This document shows, one piece after another, positions 35,707 to 44,401 of a DNA stretch of 64,000 nt. Numbering within the stretch: position 1 is the first letter of the stretch; each line of letters starts with the position of its first letter. Where the stretch lies: the NCBI RefSeq assembly GCF_002086735.1, contig NZ_MVIJ01000010.1:62001-126000 (forward strand), read 5' to 3'. The notes under the pieces were generated by a model that saw only the letters and a list, made by a program, of their open reading frames with translations, made no database searches and was not told the DNA's origin. The position numbers and the translations under genes are program-made. This DNA comes from Mycobacterium scrofulaceum. Lineage in GTDB: Bacteria > Actinomycetota > Actinomycetes > Mycobacteriales > Mycobacteriaceae.

Positions 35707-37374
35707 TCACTGACCGTTGGCCGACGCCGCGTCGCTCGCGATGTCGAGGGTGGCTATCGGATACAGCCCCGAGCCGTCGCGACCGTCGCGGGCCAGTGCC
35801 ATCGGCGCGTAGTTCACCACATGGGAGGCGCCCGGCTTGTGTTGCTGCCAGTCCACCGACGCGCGCAGCGTGTAGTGCCCCGGCGCCAGGCCCGTCACGT
35901 CGACGTGCACCGACTCGGTGGACGACTCCGGGACCGCCTCCTCGCGCGACTGGCTGGAGTCGTCGTGCACCAGCGTCTTGAGATTGACCGTAGCCGGGAT
36001 GGTCCGGACCACCGCGCCCGAGAAGTCGACCAGCTTGTAGCCGGGCGCCCAGTGCTCGGAGGCCGCCGCGGAACCGTAGTTCGTCCAGACGACGGAGATG
36101 GAAGCCACCTTGCCCTGAATGGACTGCGAGCCGGGCTTGGCCTCGACCGAATACCGATAGCCCGCGGAGGTGTTCGCCTTCGCCCAGACGAGGTACAGCT
36201 TGTGATCCATCGCCGACGTCGAGTCCCGGTCGGGGAAGTTGGCGCTCGACGTCATCGACACGTGGTACCTCACGACGTCGTGCAGGGCCTTCTCGTAGTA
36301 AGACCGCGGGTCCGTCCCGTTCGGCAACCGGCACCACTGGCTGATCACCAGCGCCGAGGTGAACCGCTGCTTGACCGTGTTGACGACGGCGTCGTTGAAC
36401 CGCACGTAATGCGAGTCGCCGGACTCGGCCCATTCCGGCATGGGCGACTGCACGCCAAGGCAATCCGCCCGGATGCCGACCGGCGCGGGCAGCTTCTTCG
36501 TCACGTCGTCGGCGAACAACTCGCGGACGATTTCCGGGTTGTCGGCGGTGACCACCAATTGCGTGTGGCCGAACGCGGCGACGTTGGCGGCGACCAGCTG
36601 CCCGATGGACCCTTTGGTGATGCTCTGGTCGCGGAACTGGCTGTAGTACCCCAACTTCGCGACGCTGTCGTCCGGCGTGGGTCCCGGCGCACCGAGTGCG
36701 TCGCGCACGTAGGCGAGGCTGGTCTTGCCGAAATCGCCGTAGCCGGAGAACTCGAAAACGCTGAGGCGCTCGTCCCCGTCGTAGCGGCGCCCGAGCGCGG
36801 CGAGCAGCTGCCCGAAGGCGTTCAGGTACGCGGGGTCGTTCCAGTTCGGCACCACCTGCGAGGCCCCCGGCGCCGATCCGTTCGGCGCCGCGGGATAACC
36901 GGTGGCCGCGGGCCGGACCCAGTCCGGGATCGCGATGTTGGTGTTGTCCGGGTAGGAATCGCCGCAACAGGACTTGTAGGCGTACACGCCGAGGACCAGC
37001 CGCATGTTGCGGCTGCCGACCTTCGCCAGCGCGTCGTCGATCACGCCGAAGTCGAACTTGCGGTCGTCGGGAGCGTCGGGCGGCAGCGTGCGCGGGTCGA
37101 CGGGCTGCAACTGCCGCCACGAGACCCGCAGGCTGGCGTCGTAGGACGCGGGCCAGGCGGCGTACCGCTGTTGTGCGGGATTGCCTTGCGGGAAAAGCGG
37201 GTTCAAGCCTTCCTCGTACTGGCCGCGCAGCGGGTTTCCGATCTCCTGGGCGGTGGGCGGGATGGCCGGGCTGACCATCGCGGACAGCGGCCCCGGGTCG
37301 CCGTTGCCGCCGCATCCACTCAGCACGAGCGCCGTGCACAAGACAGCGGCCAGCGCGCTCTTCTTCGTCCTCAC
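35707..37374 (-). CDS. Secreted lipoprotein with TIM-barrel (DUF4832-like) architecture, copy 2
   Basis: A 555-aa paralogue of the gene at 31946. Lipobox VLSGC follows a short signal peptide (RTKKSALAAVLCTALVLSGC). Conserved blocks shared with copy 1 include NPLRGQYE, LRVSWRQLQP, NTNIAIPDW, LSVFEFSGYGDF, YYSQFRDQSITK and HYTLRA. GTG 37374 has GGGAGAA seven bases upstream; the longer open frame is not needed. Most positions match copy 1 where I aligned them by eye, with differences concentrated in the loops after IPDW and at the C-terminus. It is the first gene of the minus-strand run and is divergent from the FAD oxidoreductase. Confidence 0.65.
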   Translation of the reverse strand: MRTKKSALAAVLCTALVLSGCGGNGDPGPLSAMVSPAIPPTAQEIGNPLRGQYEEGLNPLFPQGNPAQQRYAAWPASYDASLRVSWRQLQPVDPRTLPPDAPDDRKFDFGVIDDALAKVGSRNMRLVLGVYAYKSCCGDSYPDNTNIAIPDWVRPAATGYPAAPNGSAPGASQVVPNWNDPAYLNAFGQLLAALGRRYDGDERLSVFEFSGYGDFGKTSLAYVRDALGAPGPTPDDSVAKLGYYSQFRDQSITKGSIGQLVAANVAAFGHTQLVVTADNPEIVRELFADDVTKKLPAPVGIRADCLGVQSPMPEWAESGDSHYVRFNDAVVNTVKQRFTSALVISQWCRLPNGTDPRSYYEKALHDVVRYHVSMTSSANFPDRDSTSAMDHKLYLVWAKANTSAGYRYSVEAKPGSQSIQGKVASISVVWTNYGSAAASEHWAPGYKLVDFSGAVVRTIPATVNLKTLVHDDSSQSREEAVPESSTESVHVDVTGLAPGHYTLRASVDWQQHKPGASHVVNYAPMALARDGRDGSGLYPIATLDIASDAASANGQ

Positions 37375-37581
37375 GGTTGCTTCTCCCAACACACACCGAT
37401 GAACACTGAAGTGGCCCCATACTGCCTGGGTTGTCTGGTGCGTGTATCCGACGCGGGGCAGATCACGAATTGGCGTAGCGCAGCCTAGCACGCACGGCGC
37501 GGCCGGCCCCCGGCTCGACGACGTGCGCTCATCGGGGCGGGCGGCAGCCTTGGTGAGACGGGTCACAATGTGGGCGGGCCT

Positions 37582-37609
37582 GTCACGCGCGACGAGTCCG
37601 CGGTGTCTC
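37582..37609 (+). promoter_or_regulatory. Candidate ECF41/SigJ-type promoter
   Basis: GTCACG (37582-37587) and TGTCTC (37604-37609) are 16 bases apart, close to the GTCACA-N16-CGTCCT pattern I recall for SigJ/ECF41 promoters. They sit 34 bases before the oxidoreductase start, consistent with the neighbouring sigma factor controlling its own operon. Confidence 0.4.
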
Positions 37610-37643
37610 GAGGGCATCAGGCCCGTGAGAACAGGAGACAGCA

Positions 37644-38825
37644 ATGACCGAGGTGGCCCCGCAGAAAACTCATGTCGTCGTCGTCGGAGGCGGATACGCC
37701 GGCACCCTGGCCGCCAACCGCCTACGGCAGCGTCCGGACATCGACATCACCCTGGTGAACCCTCGCCCCGTGTTCGTCGAGCGGATCCGCCTGCACCAGT
37801 TGGTCGCCGACACCGGCGCCGCGACCGCCGACTACGCGACGCTGCTCGGCGACGGTATCCGGTTGGTCGTCGACGCCGTCGACCGCATCGAGGCCACCGC
37901 CCGGCGCGTGCTGCTGTCCTCGGGCGCAGAGCTCGACTACGACTACCTGATCTATGCGGTGGGCAGCACCGGCGCCACACCGGCGGCCGTGCCCGGGTTC
38001 GCGGACTTCGCCTACGCGATAGCCGACCTGGAAAGCGCGCAGCGGTTGCGCTACGCGCTGGCCGACCTGCCGATGACCGCGCCGGTCACCGTCGTCGGCG
38101 GCGGGCTGACCGGCATCGAGACGGCTGCCGAACTGGCCGAGCGGGGCCGCCAGGTGACCCTGGTGTGCGGCGCCGCGCTGGGCCCGTCCCTGAGCAGGCG
38201 GGGCCGCCGCTCGGTCGCCAAGCGGCTGCGCGGCTTCGGCGTCAACGTGCTGGAGTCCGCGACGGTGACCGAGGTGCGCTGGGACGCGGTGGTGCTGGAC
38301 GACGGCGCCGTGCTGCCGAGCGCGGCGACCATCTGGACGGCCGGGTTCGCCGTGCCCGACCTGGCCGCGCGCAGCGGCCTGAGCACCGACGCGCTGGGCC
38401 GGCTACTCACCGACGAGACGCTGACCAGCGTCGACAACCCCTACGTCGTCGCGGCGGGTGACGCCGCCGCGCCGTCGGGGCAGCCCCTGCGGATGAGCTG
38501 CCAGGCCGCCGGGCCGCTGGGTGTGCAAGCCGCCAACACCGTGCTGAGCCGCATCGCCGGGACCGCCCCGGCCCTGCTCGACCAGGCCTTCGTCGGTCAA
38601 TGCATCAGCCTGGGCCGCACCTACGGCACGGTCCAGCTGTCGCGCACCGACGACACCCCGGTGAACCTGGCGCTGGGCGGCCGGACCGGCGCGTCCATCA
38701 AGGAGGCCATCTGCAAGGGAACGGTGTGGGCCATCCGGCGCGAGGCCGCCAAGCCCGGCTCCTACCTCTGGCTCAAGGGCGGCAAGCGGCCCGCGCAGGC
38801 GCGGACCGAGGGCGCGCTGCGATGA
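37644..38825 (+). CDS. FAD/NAD(P)-dependent oxidoreductase (NDH-2-like)
   Basis: A 393-aa two-dinucleotide-binding flavoprotein: FAD motif VVVGGGYAGTLAANRL (about 11-26), YLIYAVGSTGATP, NAD(P) motif VTVVGGGLTGIETAAEL (about 151-167), and VVAAGDAAA for FAD. It lacks the C-terminal membrane anchor of respiratory NDH-2. ACAGGAG lies upstream of ATG 37644. The ATGA overlap with the ECF41 sigma gene marks it as the partner oxidoreductase that ECF41 sigma factors usually control. Confidence 0.85.
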   Translation: MTEVAPQKTHVVVVGGGYAGTLAANRLRQRPDIDITLVNPRPVFVERIRLHQLVADTGAATADYATLLGDGIRLVVDAVDRIEATARRVLLSSGAELDYDYLIYAVGSTGATPAAVPGFADFAYAIADLESAQRLRYALADLPMTAPVTVVGGGLTGIETAAELAERGRQVTLVCGAALGPSLSRRGRRSVAKRLRGFGVNVLESATVTEVRWDAVVLDDGAVLPSAATIWTAGFAVPDLAARSGLSTDALGRLLTDETLTSVDNPYVVAAGDAAAPSGQPLRMSCQAAGPLGVQAANTVLSRIAGTAPALLDQAFVGQCISLGRTYGTVQLSRTDDTPVNLALGGRTGASIKEAICKGTVWAIRREAAKPGSYLWLKGGKRPAQARTEGALR

Positions 38826-39733
38826 CGCGCCCGCCGGCCGGCGGCGAGCACGCCGAACGGTTCACCGTGCTGCGGCCGCTGCTGTTCACCATCGCCTACG
38901 AGATGCTCGGCTCGGCCACCGAGGCCGACGACGTGCTGCAGGACAGCTACCTGCGGTGGGCGGCGGTGGACATGTCGACGGTGCGCGACACCAAGTCGTA
39001 TCTGGCCCAGCTGGTGACCCGGCAGGCCCTCAACGCGCTGCGCGCCGGCGCGCGCCGGCGCGAGGATTACGTGGGGCCGTGGCTGCCCGAGCCGCTCCTG
39101 CTCGACGAGCACGACGCCTCGACGGATGTGGTTCTGGCCGAATCGATTTCGATGGCGATGCTGGTCCTGCTGGAGACGCTGAGCCCCGACGAGCGGGCGG
39201 TGTTCGTGTTGCGCGAGGTGTTCGGATTCGACTACGGCGAGATCGCCGAGGCGGTCGGCAAACCGGCGCCGACCGTGCGGCAGGTGGCCCACCGGGCGCG
39301 CGAACACGTCCGGGCGCGGCGCAAGAGGTTCGACGCGACCGACCCGCAGCGCAACGCGCGGATCACCGCCCAGTTCCTCGAGACGGCCGCCGGCGGTGAC
39401 GTGGAGACGCTGGTGACCATGCTCGCCCCCGACGCCACCTGGACGGCGGACAGCGGCGGCAAGGTGTCCGCGGCGCGCCGGCCGGTGGTGGGCGCCGAGC
39501 GGGTGGCGCGGGCCATCGTCGGCCTGATCCGCAAGGCGTCGGAGCTCGCCGAGTTCCGCGTCGACCCGGTGACCTGCAACGGCGCCCCCGCCGTGCTGCT
39601 CTACCTTGCCGATCACCTCGAGGGGGTGATCACGCTGGAGATCGCCGACGACAAGATCACCAACTTCTACGTGACGCGCAACCCGGACAAGCTGGTGGCC
39701 CTGGCGACCTCCCGCGACGTCAGCCGCGGCTAG
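38822..39733 (+). CDS. ECF41-type (SigJ-like) RNA polymerase sigma factor
   Basis: A 303-aa sigma factor. Region 2 contains EADDVLQDSYLRW, the linker has the WLPEPL signature, region 4 reads LSPDERAVFVLREVFGFDYGEIAEAVG, and a C-terminal SnoaL-like domain carries DSGGK and NPDKL, the motifs that define ECF41 and take the place of a separate anti-sigma factor. Start fixed at ATG 38822 by ATGA overlap with the oxidoreductase. It probably regulates its own operon. Confidence 0.9.
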   Translation: MTRPPAGGEHAERFTVLRPLLFTIAYEMLGSATEADDVLQDSYLRWAAVDMSTVRDTKSYLAQLVTRQALNALRAGARRREDYVGPWLPEPLLLDEHDASTDVVLAESISMAMLVLLETLSPDERAVFVLREVFGFDYGEIAEAVGKPAPTVRQVAHRAREHVRARRKRFDATDPQRNARITAQFLETAAGGDVETLVTMLAPDATWTADSGGKVSAARRPVVGAERVARAIVGLIRKASELAEFRVDPVTCNGAPAVLLYLADHLEGVITLEIADDKITNFYVTRNPDKLVALATSRDVSRG

Positions 39734-39761
39734 CCGACCGCGCTTCTGTCAAGCTGGGGCG

Positions 39762-41012
39762 GTGCGTATCGACCGGATCGGCGACCTCGGCGCCGCCCCC
39801 GCGGTGCTGCGTGCCGTCGGTGACGCGACGGCACGCCTCGGCCTGCCCCCGCCGGCCGCGCTGACCGGCGACTGGTTCGGCGCGCTCGCGGTGATCGCCC
39901 CGAGCGTGCCGGCGCAACCGGTCGATCCCGGCGCCGCCTTCGCGGTCCCACTGGGCGCGCAACCGGACGACTCGCCGGCGGTGGGCGGCGGCTGGATCGG
40001 TTACCTCTCCTACCCGGACGCCGGCGCCGACGGCCGGCCCAACCGGATCCCCGAAGCCGCGGGCGGGTGGACGGACTGCGTCTTGCGCCGCGACCGGGAC
40101 GGCCACTGGTGGTACGAAAGCCTGTCCGGCGCGCCGATGCCGGGCTGGCTGGCCACCGCGCTGGCCACGGCGCCGCCGGAGCGCGACTGCCGGATCGACT
40201 GGGGCACCGCCGACCGGGCGGCGCACCGCGCCGGGGTGCTGGACTGCCTCGAGGCCATCCGCGCCGGCGAGGTCTACCAGGCGTGCGTCTGCACGCACTT
40301 CACCGGGGCGGTCACGGGTGCCCCGCTGGATTTCTTCGCCGACGGCATCGCCCGCACCTCCCCGGCGCGCGCGGCCTACCTCGCCGGGCCGTGGGGCGCG
40401 GTGGCGTCGCTGTCCCCCGAGCTGTTCCTGCGCCGGCGCGGCACGCTGGTGACGTCCAGCCCGATCAAGGGCACCCTGCCCCTGGACGCGTGGCCGTCGG
40501 CGTTGCGGGCGTCGGCCAAAGAAGTGGCCGAGAACATCATGATCGTCGACCTGGTCCGCAACGACCTCGGCCGGGTGGCGACCGTCGGCACCGTCACGGT
40601 GCCCGAGCTCCTGGTGGTGCGGCGCGCCCCCGGCGTGTGGCACCTGGTGTCCACCGTGTCGGCGCGGGTTCCCGTCGAACTGCCGACGTCGGCGCTGCTG
40701 GACGCCGCCTTCCCGCCCGCGTCCGTCACCGGGACACCCAAACACCGTGCCCGCCAACTGCTTTCGCAGTGGGAGCCGCACCGTCGCGGAATATACTGCG
40801 GCACAATCGGTCTGGCTTCCCCCGTGGCGGGATGCGAACTGAACGTCGCCATCCGCACGGTCGAATTCGACGCCGCGGGTGGCGCCGTGCTGGGTGTCGG
40901 CGGAGGGATCACGGCCGATTCCGACCCCGACGCCGAATGGGCCGAATGCCTGCACAAGGCGTCTCCCATCGTGGGACAGCCACGCATCGCGGCCGCGTTC
41001 TCGGGCCGCTGA
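39762..41012 (+). CDS. pabB: Aminodeoxychorismate synthase component I
   Basis: Makes 4-amino-4-deoxychorismate from chorismate for folate synthesis; chorismate-binding family. Motifs: LDCLEAIRAGEVYQACVC, SPELFLRR, SSPIKGTLPL, ENIMIVDLVRNDLGR, VTGTPKHRA and the C-terminal GGGITADSDPDAEW. 416 aa, GTG start at 39762. Corresponds to Rv1005c and marks the right boundary of the inserted region. Converges on rsmI with a 3-base gap. Confidence 0.93.
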   Translation: MRIDRIGDLGAAPAVLRAVGDATARLGLPPPAALTGDWFGALAVIAPSVPAQPVDPGAAFAVPLGAQPDDSPAVGGGWIGYLSYPDAGADGRPNRIPEAAGGWTDCVLRRDRDGHWWYESLSGAPMPGWLATALATAPPERDCRIDWGTADRAAHRAGVLDCLEAIRAGEVYQACVCTHFTGAVTGAPLDFFADGIARTSPARAAYLAGPWGAVASLSPELFLRRRGTLVTSSPIKGTLPLDAWPSALRASAKEVAENIMIVDLVRNDLGRVATVGTVTVPELLVVRRAPGVWHLVSTVSARVPVELPTSALLDAAFPPASVTGTPKHRARQLLSQWEPHRRGIYCGTIGLASPVAGCELNVAIRTVEFDAAGGAVLGVGGGITADSDPDAEWAECLHKASPIVGQPRIAAAFSGR

Positions 41013-41015
41013 CCG

Positions 41016-41849
41016 TCAGCGGCGCGACCGCAGCACCGCGTCGTAGAGCTGACGCGACCGCACCCCCGGATTCGCGTCGGCCACCTCGCCGCAGGCGTCC
41101 TTGACGCGCGCACCGTCGGCGACCAGCTCCTCGACCCGCGCCACCAGCGACGGCAGGTCCGCGCGCGGGGTCGCGCCGGCCAGCACGACGGTGATCTCGC
41201 CGAGCACCCCGTCGTCCGCCCACGCCGCCAGCTCGTCCAGCGACCCGCGCACCACCTCCTCGTGCACCTTGGTCAGTTCCCGGCAGACCGCCGCCCGGCG
41301 GGCGCCGCCGAGCTGGTCGACGGCGTCGTGCAGGCAGGCGGCCAACCGGCGCGGCGACTCGAAGAACACGCAGGTGCGCCGCTCGTCGGCCAGCGAATCC
41401 AGCCAGGCCCGCCGCGCCGCCTTCTTGCGCGGGGCGAAACCCTCGAAGCAGAACTTTTCCGCCGGCAGGCCGGCCACCGCCAGCGCGGTCATCACCGCCG
41501 ACGGGCCGGGCAGGCAGGTCAGCGGGAGGCCGGCCGCCACGCAGGCCGCGACCAGCCGGTAGCCCGGGTCGCTGATCAGGGGCATCCCGGCGTCGCTGAC
41601 CACCAGCACCGTCGCGCCGGCTTCCAGCGCGGTGATCAGCGGGTCGACCCGGGCCGCCTCCACCCGGTCGAACAGGCTGATCACCCGGCCGGTGATGGCC
41701 ACGTCCAGCGCCTTCGCCAGCGTCCGTACCCGTCGGGTGTCCTCGGCCGCCACCACGTCGGCGTGGGCGAGGGCGTCGATCAGGCGGGGCGAGGCGTCCG
41801 ACGGCTGGCCCAACGGAGTCGCGCCCAGCAACAGGCGGCCACTGGTCAT
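41016..41849 (-). CDS. rsmI: 16S rRNA (cytidine-2'-O)-methyltransferase RsmI
   Basis: A 277-aa tetrapyrrole-methylase-fold enzyme that 2'-O-methylates C1402 of 16S rRNA. The core motifs are GRLLLGATPLGQPSDASPRL (the usual LATPIGN slightly changed), AEDTR, VVSDAGMPLISDPGY, LPGPSAVMTAL and FEGFAPRKKAAR. Start at ATG 41849; the longer open frame upstream overlaps pmt. Rv1003 equivalent. It is divergent from pmt with 25 bases between the starts. Confidence 0.93.
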   Translation of the reverse strand: MTSGRLLLGATPLGQPSDASPRLIDALAHADVVAAEDTRRVRTLAKALDVAITGRVISLFDRVEAARVDPLITALEAGATVLVVSDAGMPLISDPGYRLVAACVAAGLPLTCLPGPSAVMTALAVAGLPAEKFCFEGFAPRKKAARRAWLDSLADERRTCVFFESPRRLAACLHDAVDQLGGARRAAVCRELTKVHEEVVRGSLDELAAWADDGVLGEITVVLAGATPRADLPSLVARVEELVADGARVKDACGEVADANPGVRSRQLYDAVLRSRR

Positions 41850-41874
41850 GACGGACAGCCTACGATCGACACCG

Positions 41875-43449
41875 ATGTCCGCCCCGCCCCGCGAAGCCCC
41901 GGTCGCCGGCCAGGGGCGCGTCGTGCCCGTCGTCAGCCCGGGACCGATGGTTCCGGTGGCCGACTTCGGGCCGACCGACCAGATTCGCGGCTGGGTCGTG
42001 ACGGGCGTGATCGCGGTGCTGGCGACCATCACCCGATTCCTCAACCTGGGCTCCCCCACCGACGCCGGCACCCCGGTGTTCGACGAGAAGCATTACGCGC
42101 CCCAGGCCTGGCAGGCGCTGCACAACCACGGGGTGGAAGACAACCCCGGGTTCGGCCTGGTGGTCCATCCGCCGGTCGGCAAGCAGCTGATCGCGATCGG
42201 CGAGGCGATCTTCGGCTACAACGGCGTCGGCTGGCGGTTCACCGGCGCGCTGCTGGGCGTCGTGCTCGTGGTGCTGGTGATGCGGACCGTCCGGCGGATC
42301 AGCCGCTCCACCCTGGTCGGCGCCATCGCCGGGGTGCTGGTGATCTGCGACGGCGTCAGCTTCGTCACCGCCCGGACCGCGTTGCTCGACGGCATCCTCA
42401 CCTTCTTCGTGGTCGCGGCGTTCGGCGCGCTCGTCGTCGACCGGGATCAGGTGCGCCGGCGCATGCACGTCGCACTGCTCGAGGGGCGCGCCGCCGAGAC
42501 GGTGTGGGGTCCGCGGCTCGGGGTGCGCTGGTGGCGCTTCCTGGCGGGCGTCCTGCTCGGATTGGCTTGCGGGACAAAGTGGTCCGGGCTGTATTTCGTG
42601 GTGTTCTTCGGCGTGATGTCGTTGGCCTTCGACGTCGCGGCCCGGCGCCAATACCAGGTGCCCCGGCCCTTTGCCGGGGTCTTCCGGCGTGACCTGATCC
42701 CCACCGCCTACGCCCTGGCGCTCATTCCGTGCGCGGTGTACCTGGCCAGTTACGCGCCGTGGTTCGCGTCCGAGACGGCGATCGACCGACACGAGGTCGG
42801 CCAGTCGATCGGCCCGCGTTCGGTGGTCCCGCTGCCCGACGCCATTCGCTCGCTGTGGCACTACACCGTGAAGGCTTTCGACTTCCACAAGAGCCTGACG
42901 AATGCCGCCGGCAACCACCACCCGTGGGAGTCCAAGCCGTGGAGCTGGCCGATGTCGTTGCGGCCGGTGCTGTACGCGATCGATCAGCAGAACGTCTCCG
43001 GGTGCGGCGCGCAGTCGTGCGTCAAGGCCGAGATGCTGGTGGGCACGCCGGCCATGTGGTGGCTTGCGGTGCCGGTGCTGGTCTACGCCTGCTGGCGTGC
43101 GTTCGTCCGCCGCGACTGGCGTTACGCGGTGGTGCTGACCGGTTACTGTGCGGGGTGGCTGCCCTGGTTCGCCGACATCGACCGGCAGATGTATTTCTTC
43201 TACGCGGCCACGATGGCGCCGTTCTTGGTGATGGGGCTGGCGCTCATCTGCGGGGACATCCTCTACCCGCCGGACCGCGCCCCCGGCCTCGGCCTCGGCG
43301 CGGAACGGCGCACCGTGGGGCTGATCGCGGTGTGCTGCTACGTCGCTTTGGTGGTGACCAATTTCGCCTGGCTGTTCCCGGTGCTGACCGGCCTGCCCAT
43401 CTCGCAGCAGACCTGGGACATGGAGATCTGGTTACCCAGCTGGCGCTAG
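41875..43449 (+). CDS. pmt: Protein O-mannosyltransferase (Pmt, GT39)
   Basis: A 524-aa polytopic membrane enzyme that transfers mannose from polyprenyl-phosphate mannose to Ser/Thr of exported proteins. Visible features are the DE pair in PVFDEKHYAPQAW within the first external loop (catalytic), the VHPPVGKQLIAIG segment, NHHPWESKPWSWP and about 11 membrane helices ending in LVVTNFAWLFPVL. Length agrees with Rv1002c (about 522 aa). ATG 41875 is used. It is followed by a repeat-bounded accessory gene rather than its usual neighbour. Confidence 0.93.
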   Translation: MSAPPREAPVAGQGRVVPVVSPGPMVPVADFGPTDQIRGWVVTGVIAVLATITRFLNLGSPTDAGTPVFDEKHYAPQAWQALHNHGVEDNPGFGLVVHPPVGKQLIAIGEAIFGYNGVGWRFTGALLGVVLVVLVMRTVRRISRSTLVGAIAGVLVICDGVSFVTARTALLDGILTFFVVAAFGALVVDRDQVRRRMHVALLEGRAAETVWGPRLGVRWWRFLAGVLLGLACGTKWSGLYFVVFFGVMSLAFDVAARRQYQVPRPFAGVFRRDLIPTAYALALIPCAVYLASYAPWFASETAIDRHEVGQSIGPRSVVPLPDAIRSLWHYTVKAFDFHKSLTNAAGNHHPWESKPWSWPMSLRPVLYAIDQQNVSGCGAQSCVKAEMLVGTPAMWWLAVPVLVYACWRAFVRRDWRYAVVLTGYCAGWLPWFADIDRQMYFFYAATMAPFLVMGLALICGDILYPPDRAPGLGLGAERRTVGLIAVCCYVALVVTNFAWLFPVLTGLPISQQTWDMEIWLPSWR

Positions 43450-43456
43450 CCTCGTG

Positions 43457-43478
43457 TCGCCGAGATTGCCGTGAGGGT
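43457..43478. repeat. Left copy of 22-bp direct repeat flanking the DUF559 gene
   Basis: This 22-base block (begins TCGCCGAGATTG, ends GTGAGGGT) is identical to the block at 44384-44405. With two mismatches the match continues another nine bases to TGGTTCG. A GGCGGCAAT segment at 43507-43515 is a partial inverse of it. Confidence 0.7.
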
Positions 43479-43552
43479 CCTGGTTCGCGCGCTGTCCACA
43501 GCCCTGGCGGCAATGTGGACGCGCCATCGGTGGTCACGTTCATGATGAGCGC

Positions 43553-44401
43553 GTGGCGGGGGCCTTTATCGGAAGCGAAGCGGTAGCGGGCGGTTCACTG
43601 ACGCGCGGTCAATTGCGTTGGCGCTACCGGCGAATCCATCACGACGTGTACGTATCGAAGAACGCGGCCCGGTCGCTTCGTGACAACATCTGGGCGGCCT
43701 GGCTGTGGTCGGGCAGGCGGGCGATCATCGCCGGGCGGGCGGCCGCCGCGCTGCACGGGGCGAAATGGGTCGACGAGTTCGCGCCCGTCGAGATCATCGG
43801 ACCCTTCAACCATCCACCACCCGGGATCATCATTCGCCGCGAGCGCGTCGCCACCGAGGATGTCGTCGAACTCGATGGGCTACCGGTCACCAATTCGGTG
43901 CGCACGGCGTTCGATCTGGGGCGCCATTTGCCGCGCGGCCTCGCGGTCACCCACCTTGACGCGCTGTCGGCCGCGACCGGCCTGCGCCCGGCCGACGTGG
44001 CACCGCTCTTCGCCCGCGACAAGGGGGTCCGGCACGTCCGGCGATGCCGAACCGCCCTGTCCCTGATGGACGGAGGTGCGCAGTCGCCGAAGGAAAGCTG
44101 GCTGCGCCTCGTGCTGATCGACGCCGGTTTGCCGCGACCCACCACACAGATCAGGGTGACCGACGGGCGCCTCGTCGCCTACCTGGACATGGGATGGGAA
44201 GAGCCGATGGTGGCGCTGGAGTACGACGGCGAACAGCATCGCACCGATCGCAGGCAGTACGTGAAAGACATTCGCCGGGCCGAGACCGTCGGAGGCCTCG
44301 GCTGGATCGTGATCAGGGTCATCAACGAGGACCGCCCCAGCGTCATCGTTCAACGGGCCCGCGACGCGCTGGCCCTCCGTTCGTCGCCGAGATTGCCGTG
44401 A
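43553..44401 (+). CDS. AbiEi-antitoxin-like / DUF559 (Vsr-type endonuclease fold) protein
   Basis: A 282-aa protein. The N-terminal half has the winged-helix-like LTRGQLRWRYRRIHHDVYV and AALHGAKWVD of AbiEi-type type IV antitoxins. The C-terminal half has YLDMGWEEPMVALEYDGEQH and VIRVINEDRPS, as in DUF559/very-short-patch-repair-like nucleases (Asp, Glu and Gln-x-His-like positions). GTG start at 43553. No toxin gene lies next to it, so a complete toxin-antitoxin system is not shown. It interrupts pmt-arcA and is bounded by 22-bp repeats, which suggests acquisition. Confidence 0.7.
   Translation: MAGAFIGSEAVAGGSLTRGQLRWRYRRIHHDVYVSKNAARSLRDNIWAAWLWSGRRAIIAGRAAAALHGAKWVDEFAPVEIIGPFNHPPPGIIIRRERVATEDVVELDGLPVTNSVRTAFDLGRHLPRGLAVTHLDALSAATGLRPADVAPLFARDKGVRHVRRCRTALSLMDGGAQSPKESWLRLVLIDAGLPRPTTQIRVTDGRLVAYLDMGWEEPMVALEYDGEQHRTDRRQYVKDIRRAETVGGLGWIVIRVINEDRPSVIVQRARDALALRSSPRLP

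Noticed and set aside
8372-39733. Prophage or genomic island with integrase
   Set aside because: No integrase, phage structural gene, tRNA or att pair was found, and codon use looks like that of the flanking core genes.
43553-44401. Complete type IV toxin-antitoxin system
   Set aside because: Only the AbiEi/DUF559-like gene is present; no AbiEii-type nucleotidyltransferase toxin is adjacent on either side.
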